Made by a program: the position numbers and the translations under genes
Shown: positions 24,901-32,900 of the stretch, in pieces
Layout of the letters: the number at the start of each line of letters is the position of its first letter
Numbering within the stretch: the stretch's first letter is position 1
The notes under the pieces: generated by a model
The model's input: the letters and a program-made list of their open reading frames with translations, nothing else
What the model was told of the DNA's origin: nothing
Databases searched by the model: none
Source of the DNA: Streptomyces sp. NBC_01283
GTDB lineage: Bacteria > Actinomycetota > Actinomycetes > Streptomycetales > Streptomycetaceae
NCBI RefSeq assembly: GCF_041435335.1
Contig: NZ_CP108430.1
Span: 6,237,001-6,301,000, forward strand
Reading direction: 5' to 3'
DNA length: 64,000 nucleotides

Positions 24901-26203
24901 GTTGGGGGCGCGGGTGTTCCTCCACTGCGGCCTGTACGAGCCGCATCACCCCCAACTGCGGCTCGCCCACGGCCAGATGGCCCGCCAGGCGGAAGGCCGC
25001 CGGGGACGCCGTGGAGCGGAAGCGGAGTACGAGGTCCTCGGCGGTGAGGTCGCCGATGTCCGAGGCATCGGCATCGAACGCCGGAGGCTGCGGGCCGGGT
25101 CCGAGCCACCCCACCGCCCCCGGCAGCTGCGCCCCGCCCGCGTCCGCCACCAGCGCAGCCCAGTGGGCGAGCCACGGTCCGGCGGGTTCCAGGACCGGGA
25201 CCGGCATCGCCCCGGCGGGCGGCGCGTCCGAGGCGGCGTACGGCGTGAAGGTAAGGGCCGCGGACGGCGAAGCCGGGTGGGGAGCCGACAGCGAGCCGGG
25301 GGTCGTGGGCAGCGCCGTGGTGCGCCAGAGGCGTTCCGGCAGTGGCTGGATCACGGCCACCGGCATCCGCGCCGCCCAGCGCCGCAGCGTGCGGTACCAG
25401 CGGGTGCCCGCCGCGCCCTGCCGCCACTGCGGGCCCATGCAGTCGCTGATCACGAGGGTGACCGTGCGGCCCGACGCGGGGGCGTGGGCGGCCTGGGGCG
25501 GCACCGTGCCGTCCGGCTCCGCCCGGTGCAGCTCCACCGTGCGGAAGATGCCGGACTGGGCGAGCGCCGTGTGGAGTTCGTGGACCAGGGGGCGCCAGAT
25601 CGGCATCGTGGGGCCCGCGTCGTACACCAGGCACAGACGCAGCCAGCGCTCTTCGGCGGGCCGCAGGACCGGAAGCCAGCCACGCGGGTGGCCGCCCAGG
25701 CGGGCGATGCGGTGGGCCGTGGCCTCCTCGTCGATGACCTGCCCCACGGGGGAGGGGACGCGGCGCTTCAGGGGACGCAGGGCGCGTTGCAGCGTGAGGG
25801 GGTGCGTCACCATCGGGGGGACGGGGACCCGGACCGGGGTGTGAGCGGTCGCGTCCGGTGCGTCGGGGGTGCCCGACGGGACCGCAGGCGTGGCGGACGC
25901 CCCCGCGGCGTCACGGCCCGCCGGAGCAGGCAGCCGCAGCGGCACCCGGTCGTCCGGTGCGGGGGCAGGCGTGGGCTCGGCGGGCTGTGGACGCGGCGGG
26001 TCCTCCGATGGCGGCGCGGGTGGCGGCCCGGACGGCACGACGTCGGAGGCATCCGGCGGCGTCACCTCGCCGCCCATCTGCCCCGCGAGCCACAGAAGTT
26101 CGGCCAGCTCGACCGACGTCGGACGTGCACCGCCCGCCGCCTCCGCAAGCAGATCGGCGAGCCGCGCGACGGGTCCCCGCCGCGGGGGCGGGTCAGCGCG
26201 CAT
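21989..26203 (-). CDS. Giant SAV_2336-type multidomain protein (vWA-like, pseudokinase, SARP-like, HAD-like)
   Basis: 1,404 residues. (1) About 1-130, N-terminal helical segment and Pro-rich linker. (2) About 185-400, SAV_2336 N-domain; WLRLCLVYDAGPTMPIW and VTLVISDCMG look like a vWA fold with a changed MIDAS. (3) About 545-765, protein-kinase fold without catalysis: the beta-3 Lys is lost (TPVVVQRYP), HRD is replaced by THGALSP and DFG by CGF. (4) About 773-970, winged helix plus BTAD as in SARP/AfsR regulators (LLGPLRVTRDGRPLATG, DELIQGLWG, VDLFRLQRLHDDAR). (5) About 1010-1160, unassigned. (6) About 1170-1404, HAD-like, but motif I is LGFDGPVV (nucleophile Asp replaced by Gly) and motif IV is VGSSSAEL. 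It is the last gene of the Trypco1/trypsin/MoxR operon, and its first codons overlap the preceding ORF by 11 bp. Probably a scaffold or signal integrator rather than an enzyme. Confidence 0.8.
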   Translation of the reverse strand: MRADPPPRRGPVARLADLLAEAAGGARPTSVELAELLWLAGQMGGEVTPPDASDVVPSGPPPAPPSEDPPRPQPAEPTPAPAPDDRVPLRLPAPAGRDAAGASATPAVPSGTPDAPDATAHTPVRVPVPPMVTHPLTLQRALRPLKRRVPSPVGQVIDEEATAHRIARLGGHPRGWLPVLRPAEERWLRLCLVYDAGPTMPIWRPLVHELHTALAQSGIFRTVELHRAEPDGTVPPQAAHAPASGRTVTLVISDCMGPQWRQGAAGTRWYRTLRRWAARMPVAVIQPLPERLWRTTALPTTPGSLSAPHPASPSAALTFTPYAASDAPPAGAMPVPVLEPAGPWLAHWAALVADAGGAQLPGAVGWLGPGPQPPAFDADASDIGDLTAEDLVLRFRSTASPAAFRLAGHLAVGEPQLGVMRLVQAAVEEHPRPQHLAEVILSGMMLASDTGPGSYEFRDGVRELLLRTLPRTARGRTRELLARVGGLIDDRAGTAPGELRAVAASGGDTASGGGTGPKTPVGDPFASVTPESVRQLGGGGRDPRLLGDRYRMVRQIGQSGNVWLAEDLRRDGTPVVVQRYPQAPQWLRLDFTRAARQLSRFRHAQVAAVLDYANGEVPYVVMEFVEGRTLAELLADHPHGLPVPLLLDLIPPLARAISALHAEGLTHGALSPVFVLLPPQGGAVLCGFTLIPYDEESGSADLGALGLLVRHMYAGTQGAAGLNPTSPPGAPERRSIGETLLPAVVNLASSDPELRRDALRRLTQLSAPESRERTYSLLGPLRVTRDGRPLATGSSREQAMLCMLLLRRGRGVSRDELIQGLWGAGAEPADASRLLGTYASRLRNALGPDSVVTGSGMYSLSLPTGPDVVDLFRLQRLHDDARDARFAGDFTRARELVRSALGLWRGTPLDGIPGPAAQAARADIDRLRQSLLHTQLELNRELGATEQEQTELDELLQEFTHTEDEVLAPHEELPSAQLDDLGVNRELPDDQPTPPATTLTFEYLTRPSGTQPETLHKLGRAISHLLITGGIGPDHFELRPRARGWDVAIAPEVHVLHALTATIQQLPSALAELPEIGLGVTVTHEPDPTVSALTFPDELRHLFHRPGSRATVIVSNDLHDRLSRSGRGGDARFEPVPQSDDWYCEVTATAEPVPSGTADPAALRALFADRSAVILGFDGPVVPLYSASQARAAALNLMGPITESREVGGALEGRAPLPGELEGYEGSVHPMDLLRAHQGHELADELRTRLLYIERQSLTNARPTPHLPQLLNTLMSKGLRVAVAGDCESGVMADMLSRRGLAAMVGGGTHGRRGNSPLLPDPDCLRRALLALETDPGQCVMVGSSSAELLAARRIGLPFIGFRRDEKSYRRLQADGCEQTLTSLSPLIDATRGTWNHLRPNDTT

Positions 26204-26525
26204 AGGGGTCCGTTGCCTGTGTCAGGTAAGGCGCCAACTGCCATGCCGGCCAGCGGCGTTTCGCCGGCTCGGCTGATGTCAGGCATGCGTCGTCCGCCGC
26301 CTCCGTGGTGGGGAGACAGGCGAGCTGCGCGCCGGGGCCCCGCCGCGGAGGCGGGGCAGAGGGGTGGGAATCTGCGGCCCGTGTCAGATGTGGCATCAAC
26401 TTCCGTGTCAGTAACGGGTGTCGGGTCGGCTCGGTCAATGTCGGACGTGCACCGCCCGCCGTCTCCGCGAGGAGATCGGTGAGTCGCGTCACGGGGCCCC
26501 GGTGCCGGGGCCGGTCAGAGTGCAT
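26193..26525 (-). CDS. Short ORF made of duplicated junction sequence between AAA+ and giant gene
   Basis: 110-codon frame. Its first 30 residues (HRGPVTRLTDLLAETAGGAR) copy the N-terminus of the giant protein (RRGPVARLADLLAEAAGGAR). The middle (RKLMPHLTRAAD) and end (WQLAPYLTQATDPYAR) copy the C-terminus of the AAA+ ATPase (RQLMPYLTQAADLDP). It overlaps the ATPase stop by 11 bp at its start and the giant gene's start by 11 bp at its end, the same geometry twice. So it looks created by tandem duplication of the junction. It remains open and coupled, so it could be translated as a mini-adaptor carrying both interaction tails, or it may only preserve reading through the operon. Confidence 0.45.
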   Translation of the reverse strand: MHSDRPRHRGPVTRLTDLLAETAGGARPTLTEPTRHPLLTRKLMPHLTRAADSHPSAPPPRRGPGAQLACLPTTEAADDACLTSAEPAKRRWPAWQLAPYLTQATDPYAR

Positions 26526-26560
26526 TCGGGTCCAGGTCTGCGGCCTGGGTCAGATACGGC
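26204..26560. repeat. Tandem duplication, period about 164 bp, at the AAA+/giant gene junction
   Basis: The anchor GTCAG[AG]T within the ATPase-tail coding segment recurs at 26221, 26384 and 26549 (steps 163 and 165). Each copy contains on the minus strand an ATPase-like tail (LMPYLTQAAD type) followed by the giant-protein-like head (RRGPVARLADLL type). The middle copy is the most diverged. Confidence 0.75.
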
Positions 26561-27531
26561 ATCAGCTGGCGGGCGAGTTCGTCGCGGGAGGTCGCGTCGA
26601 GGCCTGCCGCGCCGGTCAGGTAGATCGCGTTCAGGAGCTGGTCCGTGGCGAGTTCGCCGCCGGTGCCGCGTTCCAGGAAGCGGGCGATGAGCGTGCGGGC
26701 GTAGGCGTCGGGCTCGCCGAGGTGGGCCCGGACGATCTCCTCCAGGTGCTCGTCGCGCGGCTGGCGCAGGCGCAGCGTGACGCAGCGGCGCAGGAACGCG
26801 GGCGGGAACTCGCGCTCGCCGTTGCTGGTCAGGACGACGAACGGGAAGGCCCGGCAGCGCACCCGGCCGCGCTCGACCGTCACCGGGTCGTCCGAGCCGT
26901 CGGCCAGGAGCTCGGCCTTCGGGGTGTGCTTGGCGATCCGTACCAGCTCGGGGATCTCGTACTGGCCCTCCTCCAGGATGTTCAGGAGGTCGTTGGGCAG
27001 GTCGAGGTCGCTCTTGTCGATCTCGTCGATGAGGAGCGCGCGGGGCCGGCGGTAGGGGAGGAGCGCGGTGCCGAGCGGGCCCAGGCGGAGGTGGTCCTCG
27101 ACGCCCGCGCCGTCCCGCGCCGCCCGCGCTCTGGGCGCGCGCCCCGCCGCGTAGAGGCGCGACAGCGGGTCGTACTGGTAGAGGCCGTCGTGCAGGGCGC
27201 TGCGGCTCGTGATGTTCCAGCGCAGGACCGGGCCCAGGCCCAACTCCCGTGCCACCGCGTACGCGAGGCTCGACTTGCCGCTGCCGGGAGGGCCCGTCAC
27301 CAGGAGCGGGCGCCGCAAGTACAGCGCGGCGTTGACCAATTGGACGCAGGTCTCCGTGGCCCGGTAGGTGTGCGCCCGGTGCACGCGGTCCGGGGAGGTC
27401 GCCGAGCCGTCGTCCGTGGGGGTGTCGAGGACCGGGCCGCCGTCGAAGGCGCGCCAGGGCGGCGGCTCGGGCAGCTCGTTGATCCCGTCGTGGGGCTCGT
27501 TCGTGCCGGTGTAGACGGGCCACAGGGACAT
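26515..27531 (-). CDS. MoxR-like AAA+ ATPase
   Basis: 338-residue AAA+ ATPase. Walker A GPPGSGKS at residues 80-87, Walker B LLIDEID with D169-E170, sensor 1 VVLTSNGEREFP, and Arg finger region PAFLRRCVTLRL. HRAHTYRATETCVQLVNAAL before the P-loop and NDLLNILEEGQYEIPEL after Walker B fit the MoxR/dynein-related branch, which remodels partner proteins and usually works with vWA-domain proteins. It is in an operon 51 bp after the trypsin-like gene and before the giant protein with a vWA-like domain. So a MoxR-vWA pair is plausible here. Its last codons are duplicated in tandem downstream. Confidence 0.85.
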   Translation of the reverse strand: MSLWPVYTGTNEPHDGINELPEPPPWRAFDGGPVLDTPTDDGSATSPDRVHRAHTYRATETCVQLVNAALYLRRPLLVTGPPGSGKSSLAYAVARELGLGPVLRWNITSRSALHDGLYQYDPLSRLYAAGRAPRARAARDGAGVEDHLRLGPLGTALLPYRRPRALLIDEIDKSDLDLPNDLLNILEEGQYEIPELVRIAKHTPKAELLADGSDDPVTVERGRVRCRAFPFVVLTSNGEREFPPAFLRRCVTLRLRQPRDEHLEEIVRAHLGEPDAYARTLIARFLERGTGGELATDQLLNAIYLTGAAGLDATSRDELARQLMPYLTQAADLDPNAL

Positions 27532-27582
27532 GATCGGGGTTCTCCGTATTCGGGTGTCGGACTCAGGCGTACCGCGACGGGC

Positions 27583-29292
27583 TCAGGCGACGGGGGAGCG
27601 GTGGTGGGCGGCGGGTGCGTCGGGGAAGCAGCGCGGGTCGTCCCAGAGGAGCTGGACGTCCCGGGCCCAGTGCGTGTCCGGCTCGTCCGACGCCTCCGCG
27701 GTCTCGCGCAACGTCAGGATGGTGCGGGGGAGTTCGGCGGGCGGACGGCCTTCGACGTGGGCGGCGATGCGGTCGAGGAAGTCGGAGCCCGCGCAGCTCG
27801 TGTCGCTCCGGTGGCCGGGGTCCGCGCAGCCCGTGCGCGGCCACAGGAGGACCGGCACCGGCGCGGTCAGCGAGACGTCGAAGTGCGTCACGTCGGCGTC
27901 GGGCCCCGCGCGGTCGGCGCGCGGCGGCGCCGCGAACCCCGCCAGATCCGCGCCGTCGCGCCGCAGCCGGAACCGCAGCTTGTTCGGCTTCTCCTGGGTG
28001 CCGCACTCGACGCGGTGCAGGACGGTCGTGTGCCGCTCGTCCAGGTGCTCCCACTTGCGGGCGAGGCGGTGGCGCAGGCCGCCCTTGCGTCGGGACCGGT
28101 CGGTCACGACCAGGGGGTACGAGCAGCCGAGCGGGGTCGGGTCGTCGGCACCGCACTCCCACTGGGCCACCGGCCAGTTGAGCAGCGCCCGGGGCAGCAC
28201 GAACGCCAGCAACTCGTCCGTGCCGGGAGCGAGATGGGAGAAGGCGTCGTCGACGAGCTCCTGGACGTACGCGCGGACGTGACCGGCGGGCAGGGTGTGC
28301 GAGCCGACGGGGTGGCGCAGGCCCTCGCGGTACGCGGACACCTCGACCAGGAGCTGGTCGTCGCCCGCACCGCTGTGGTCGATCTCGACGAGGATGGGGG
28401 ACCAGGCCGGTAACGCGCCGGGTTTCGGTGGGGCGGGGGCCGACGGCGCTTCGAGCAGGCCCGCGAGTCGGTCGGCGAGGCGCGCCACCGCGTCCGGGTC
28501 GTCGACCTCCGAGAGCACGTACCAGGCCGCCGACCAGAGCGAGCCGAAGCCCTCCGGCGGCACGGGCGGGCCGAGCGGGCCCACCGCGTCGCGGTACAGC
28601 CGCTCCGGGTCGCGGGCCGCGCCGGTGTCCGCCGCCCGGTCCACCAGGGCGCGCAGCCGTTCCTTCGCGGCCCGCTGATGGCCGGGGGTGGGGACCAGGT
28701 CGCCGAGCGGCGGCCAGTAGCGGGCCATGACGGAGGTGGGCAGCATCCGGCCGTTGCGTACGCCGCTGGACGCGCGGGTGGCGGCCGACACCATGCCCAC
28801 GACCCGGTTGCTGTCCGCGAGGGCCACCGCCGCGCCGCTGAACCCCGGTGCCAGGGGCTGCCCGTGAGCGCTCCATGCCTCCAGCTGGACCCACTCGTCG
28901 GCGATCCGCTGGGCGGCGGTCGCGCGGTACTCGGCGAGGGTGCCCTCGCGGTACCCCTTGGGGAATCCGTACGCGAGGAGCCGTGGACGGGGTTCCGTGT
29001 ACGCGTCGTCGGGCGCCGCGAACTCGGCGGGCCGCACCGGCACCGCGTGCTCCAGCTCCAGGACGGCGAGGTCGCCCACGTCGTCGCCGTGCCCGTCCCA
29101 GCCGCCGTGCGCCCCGACGGCGGCGCCCACCGTGCCGAGGTCCTCGCGGTGCGGGAAGGAGACGGTGACAGGCGCGCCGCCGCTGCCGCGGACGACGTGC
29201 GCGCAGGTCAGCACGTGCCGCTCGGACACGAGAAACCCGGCGCCGACTTCGCTCCCGCACGCGATGCGGGCATGCCACGATGCGCTGCTCAT
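27583..29292 (-). CDS. Trypsin-like serine protease fused to VMAP-C-like domain
   Basis: 569-residue cytoplasmic protein (no signal peptide). The N-terminal 200 residues form a chymotrypsin/trypsin fold with a full triad: H32 in LTCAHVV, D74 in VGDLAVLEL and S152 in APGFSGAAV. After a linker, residues about 300-569 resemble the C-terminal domain of vWA-MoxR-associated proteins (VMAP-C): LLVEVSAYREGLRHPVG, LLAFVLPRALLNWPVAQWE, YPLVVTDRSRRK, PVPVLLWPRTGC and DFLDRIAAHVEGRPPAELPR. The start ATG overlaps the stop of the Trypco1-like gene by ATGA. The protease is likely held inactive and triggered through the ATPase/vWA partners, as proposed for these conflict systems; the target is unknown. Confidence 0.8.
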   Translation of the reverse strand: MSSASWHARIACGSEVGAGFLVSERHVLTCAHVVRGSGGAPVTVSFPHREDLGTVGAAVGAHGGWDGHGDDVGDLAVLELEHAVPVRPAEFAAPDDAYTEPRPRLLAYGFPKGYREGTLAEYRATAAQRIADEWVQLEAWSAHGQPLAPGFSGAAVALADSNRVVGMVSAATRASSGVRNGRMLPTSVMARYWPPLGDLVPTPGHQRAAKERLRALVDRAADTGAARDPERLYRDAVGPLGPPVPPEGFGSLWSAAWYVLSEVDDPDAVARLADRLAGLLEAPSAPAPPKPGALPAWSPILVEIDHSGAGDDQLLVEVSAYREGLRHPVGSHTLPAGHVRAYVQELVDDAFSHLAPGTDELLAFVLPRALLNWPVAQWECGADDPTPLGCSYPLVVTDRSRRKGGLRHRLARKWEHLDERHTTVLHRVECGTQEKPNKLRFRLRRDGADLAGFAAPPRADRAGPDADVTHFDVSLTAPVPVLLWPRTGCADPGHRSDTSCAGSDFLDRIAAHVEGRPPAELPRTILTLRETAEASDEPDTHWARDVQLLWDDPRCFPDAPAAHHRSPVA

Positions 29293-29666
29293 GGGGCGGG
29301 GGTGGCCTCCGACGGGGCGGGGGCGGCCTCGGGTGCCGGCACGGTGGCGGGGCCGTCCGGCGTCCACGCGAGGCGCACCACCAGGTGGCCCTCCGCCGTG
29401 CCCTTCACGATCACCGCGCCCGCCTCCGCCGACATCCGAACGCCGAACTCGATCTCCACCGAGTCCGGGCGCAGGGTCCCGTCGCGGAACACCCGCAGCG
29501 CGGACTCCGCCGCCGCGCGCGCCCCGGCGAGCGACTCCTCGAAGGTGCGGACCGCCCGGACCGGTCCTTCGCCGCGTGAGACGAGGTGCGAGCCGTGCAT
29601 GTCCTCCACGTCGGCCAGCACGACGTGCGTGCCGTCGTCGGTCGCGAACTCCACCAGATCGTCCAT
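29289..29666 (-). CDS. Trypsin-co-occurring (Trypco1 / CU044_2847-like) small protein
   Basis: 125-residue protein; the first 100 residues match the Trypco1 pattern as I recall it. A beta-rich start (LVEFATDDGTHVVLADVED) is followed by a helix (TFEESLAGARAAAESALRVF) and strands SVEIEFGVRMSAEAGAVIVKG and HLVVRLAW. The tail is Pro/Ala-rich. This domain is typically encoded beside trypsin-like effector genes in conflict systems and may be a regulator or inhibitor. It is the first gene of the five-ORF operon; its stop overlaps the protease start (ATGA). ATG 29666 has a GGGGGC stretch upstream; no better start exists. Confidence 0.78.
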   Translation of the reverse strand: MDDLVEFATDDGTHVVLADVEDMHGSHLVSRGEGPVRAVRTFEESLAGARAAAESALRVFRDGTLRPDSVEIEFGVRMSAEAGAVIVKGTAEGHLVVRLAWTPDGPATVPAPEAAPAPSEATPAP

Positions 29667-29739
29667 CAATGCCCCCGTCGAGCCCGTGCCGCGCCTGCCA
29701 ACTGCATTGTTGCCGACGGCCCTTGTGGCTGTCATCCAA

Positions 29740-29805
29740 CTCCCGGGCGACAGGCGCGCACCTCCCGGGCGACAGGCGCGCACCTCCCGGGCGACGGGCG
29801 CGTAC
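29740..29805. repeat. Three tandem 22-bp repeats
   Basis: Units at 29740-29761, 29762-29783 and 29784-29805 begin CTCCCGGGCGAC. The first two are identical, and the third has two changes. Each carries the palindrome CCCGGG. They lie in the divergent gap between the Trypco1-like gene and the subtilase, so they could bind a regulator of either operon. No spacers, so not CRISPR. Confidence 0.8.
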
Positions 29806-29812
29806 GCGCGGG

Positions 29813-29931
29813 GCTGGCGGGAAGGTGCCCTGGCGGCTTCCCGCCAGCACCTGGCAACACCCCGGCAACACCAGCCCCCGGACACTCTTCGCAGCACCCG
29901 GGAACCACCCCCGCCCGGGTCCGACGAAGAG
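29813..29931 (+). promoter_or_regulatory. Structured upstream region of the subtilase gene
   Basis: Arm A (29813-29822, GCTGGCGGGA) and arm B (29830-29836, CTGGCGG) can both pair with arm C (29839-29848 or 29841-29847), giving two mutually exclusive hairpins. Further down, CTCTTCG (29885-29891) pairs with CGAAGAG (29925-29931), and ACCCGGG (29896-29902) with CCCGGGT (29914-29920), forming a nested hairpin that ends on the likely ribosome site (29928-29935). Confidence 0.45.
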
Positions 29932-29940
29932 AGGGCACCC

Positions 29941-32900
29941 ATGACCCGATCACCCGCGTGGCGAAGAGCCAGGCTGCTGCCGGCCGTCGGCCTCGCGTTC
30001 GCGCTGCTGCCGGCGGGGCAGGCCGCTACCGCGGCTCCTTCCGGCGTGCCGCAAGGGCGGGCCACCGCTGCCACCCCCGCCGCCCGCGCCGCGCACACCG
30101 TCACCCTGGTGACCGGCGACAAGGTCACCGTCACGGAACTCGGCGGCGGCAAGAGGACCGTCACCGTCGACCGGCCCGCCGGGGCCACCGGAGCCGTGCG
30201 GAGCGAGATCACGGGGGACCGCATCACCGTCGTACCGGACGAGGCGCGGCCCTATCTGAGCGCGGGCACCCTCGACAAGCGGCTGTTCGACGTGACGGAG
30301 CTGATACGGCAGGGGCTCGGGGACGAGAAGGGCGGTGCGCTGCCGCTCATCGTCACGTACGAGAAGGCCGCGCGGCGCACCGCCGGCCCGGCGGTCCCCC
30401 GTGGCGCGGACAAGGTGCGCTCGCTGCCCAGCGTGGGCGGCGTGGCGGTGAAGGCGGCCGAGCCCGGCACTTTCTGGCGGGATGTCGCGCCGGATGCGGG
30501 CAAGCCGGCGCGTACGAAGGCGGGTTCGGACGGCGGACTCGCCGACGGCATCGAGAGGATCTGGCTCGACGGGCGCGTCGACGCCGACATGGCGCAGAGC
30601 AACGAGCAGATCGGCACCCCCAAGGCCTGGGAGGCCGGACTCACCGGCAAGGGCGTGAAGGTGGCCGTCCTCGACACCGGCGTCGACGGCGGCCACCCCG
30701 GCCTCAAGGACCGGGTGGACGCCACCAAGAGCTTCATCCCGGGCGAGGAGGTCGCCGACCGCAACGGCCACGGCACCCATGTGACCTCGACCGTCGGCGG
30801 CAGCGGCGCCGGGTCCGAGGGCAACAAGGAGAAGGGCGTGGCGCCCGGCGCCACGCTCTCCGTAGGCAAGGTGCTCAGCGACGAGGGATCCGGCAGCGAA
30901 TCGCAGATCATCGCCGGAATGGAGTGGGCGGCCAAGGACGTCGGCGCCAAGGTCGTCTCGATGAGCCTCGGTTCGCAGGAGGCGAGCGACGGCACCGACC
31001 CGATGGCCGCCGCCGTCAATACCCTCTCGAAGGACACCGGCGCCCTCTTCGTCATCGCCGCGGGCAACACCGGCGCCCCTTCGTCGATCGGCTCGCCCGG
31101 CGCCGCCGACTCCGCGCTGACCATCGGCGCGGTCGACTCCGCCGACCAGGCCGCGTACTTCACCAGCCAGGGCCCCCGGCACGGCGACAACGCCCTCAAG
31201 CCCGACCTGTCGGCACCCGGCGTCGACATCCTCGCCGCCCGCTCCCAACTGGTGAGCGGCGAGGGCTACTACACCGAGATGAGCGGTACGTCGATGGCGA
31301 CCCCGCACGTCGCGGGCGTCGCCGCCCTGCTCGCCGAGAAGCACCCGGACTGGAGCGGTGCGCGCCTCAAGGACGCCCTGATGTCGACGTCCGTACAACT
31401 CGACGCGTCCGCGTATGAGTTGGGTTCGGGCCGAGTCAGCGTGCCCGACGCGATCGACGCGCGGGTCACCGCGAGCGGCAGCGCCGACCTCGGGTTCTAC
31501 TCATGGCCGTACGGCGACAACAAGCCCGTCACGAGGACGGTGACGTACTCCAATTCATCGGCTGAGGCGGTGGAGTTGAGCCTCGCCGCCGAGGGCGCGG
31601 CGGAGGGGGTCGCGACCCTCGCCGACAAGACGCTCACCGTCCCGGCACACGGCACCGCGTCGACCACGGTGACCGGCGACGGAGCGAAGGCGCCCGTCGG
31701 CAGCGCCAGCGGCCGCATCGTCGCGAGCGCCGCCGGGAAGCCCGTCGCGCACACCGCGTTCGGCCTGGTCAAGGAGGAGGAGCGGTACACGCTCACCGTC
31801 CACGTCAAGGACCGTGACGGCGCCGCGACCGCGGCCGGTCTGGTCTACCAGCGGCTCGCGGAGCAGGTCGACCCCGTCCAGGCGGAGGTCGGTGACTCCG
31901 GAACCCTGGAGCTGCGCCTCAAGCCCGGCACGTACGCCCTCTCCTCCTTCCTCGACGTGCGCGGCGGCAAGGGCAAGGACTCCCTGGGCCTCGGCTTCCT
32001 CGCCGCACCGGAGATCGTCCTCGACAAGGACCGTGAAGTCACCCTAGACGGGCGGAAGTTGCGTGAGGTCGGCGTGGACGTCGGCAAGCGGACGGAGACC
32101 CGTCAGCTCCTGATGGAGTACGACCGCCGGGCGAACGGAGCCGCTCTGCAGGGCGCGGTCCAGGTGCCCGTCACGTACGACAGCGTCTTCGCCGCCCCCA
32201 CCGACAAGGTGACCGACGGCAGCTTCGAGTACCGCACCGTCTGGCGCCTCGGCAAGCCGGCCCTGGACGTGAAGGGCCTCGGCCAGGTCGTCGCGCAGCC
32301 CGGCGGCACGGTGAGCGACGGCCGCGGCAAGCTGCCGATCGTGGACGTGGGCGGCGGCACGGCGGCCGAGTACGCGGGCAAGAACGTGCGGGGCAAGGCC
32401 GTCATCGTGCGGCGCGACCCCGGCTCGGACGCGACGCCCGCCCAGCTCGGGCAGGCCGCCCAGGACGCGGGCGTGAAGGCGCTGTTCGTGACGGACGACG
32501 CGCCGGGCAGGCTCAATGCCTGGTTCGGTACGCACGACAACGCGGACCGGCCGCTCCAGATCGGCACGGTCGACGCGGCGGACGGCGCGCGGCTGCGCGC
32601 GGCGGCGAAGTCGGGGCGGCCCGTGGAGACCACGGCGACCTCCCGCACGCCGTACGTCTACGACGTGTCGGAGGGCCACAAGGGCGCGGTGCCCCGCGAC
32701 CTGACGTACGAGCCGTCGAAGCGTGAACTGGCGTCACTCGACACGAAGTTCCACGCGGTGAAGCCGGTGGCGGGCGGTGAGTTCCGCTACTCGCTGACGG
32801 ACACCTTCTCCGTCGGGATCGGCTTCCAGGAGAAGATCGACTACCCGGTGGAGCGCACGGACTACGCGTCCACGGGTGCCGGGCAGCTGTGGCACGAGTC

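Noticed and set aside
22013..26482. 1,489-codon plus-strand ORF opposite the giant gene
   Set aside because: Arg/Gly/Ala-rich low-complexity translation typical of antisense frames in high-GC DNA; the minus frame has clear domains.
29740..29805. CRISPR array
   Set aside because: Units are directly adjacent without spacers and only three; no cas genes in the window.
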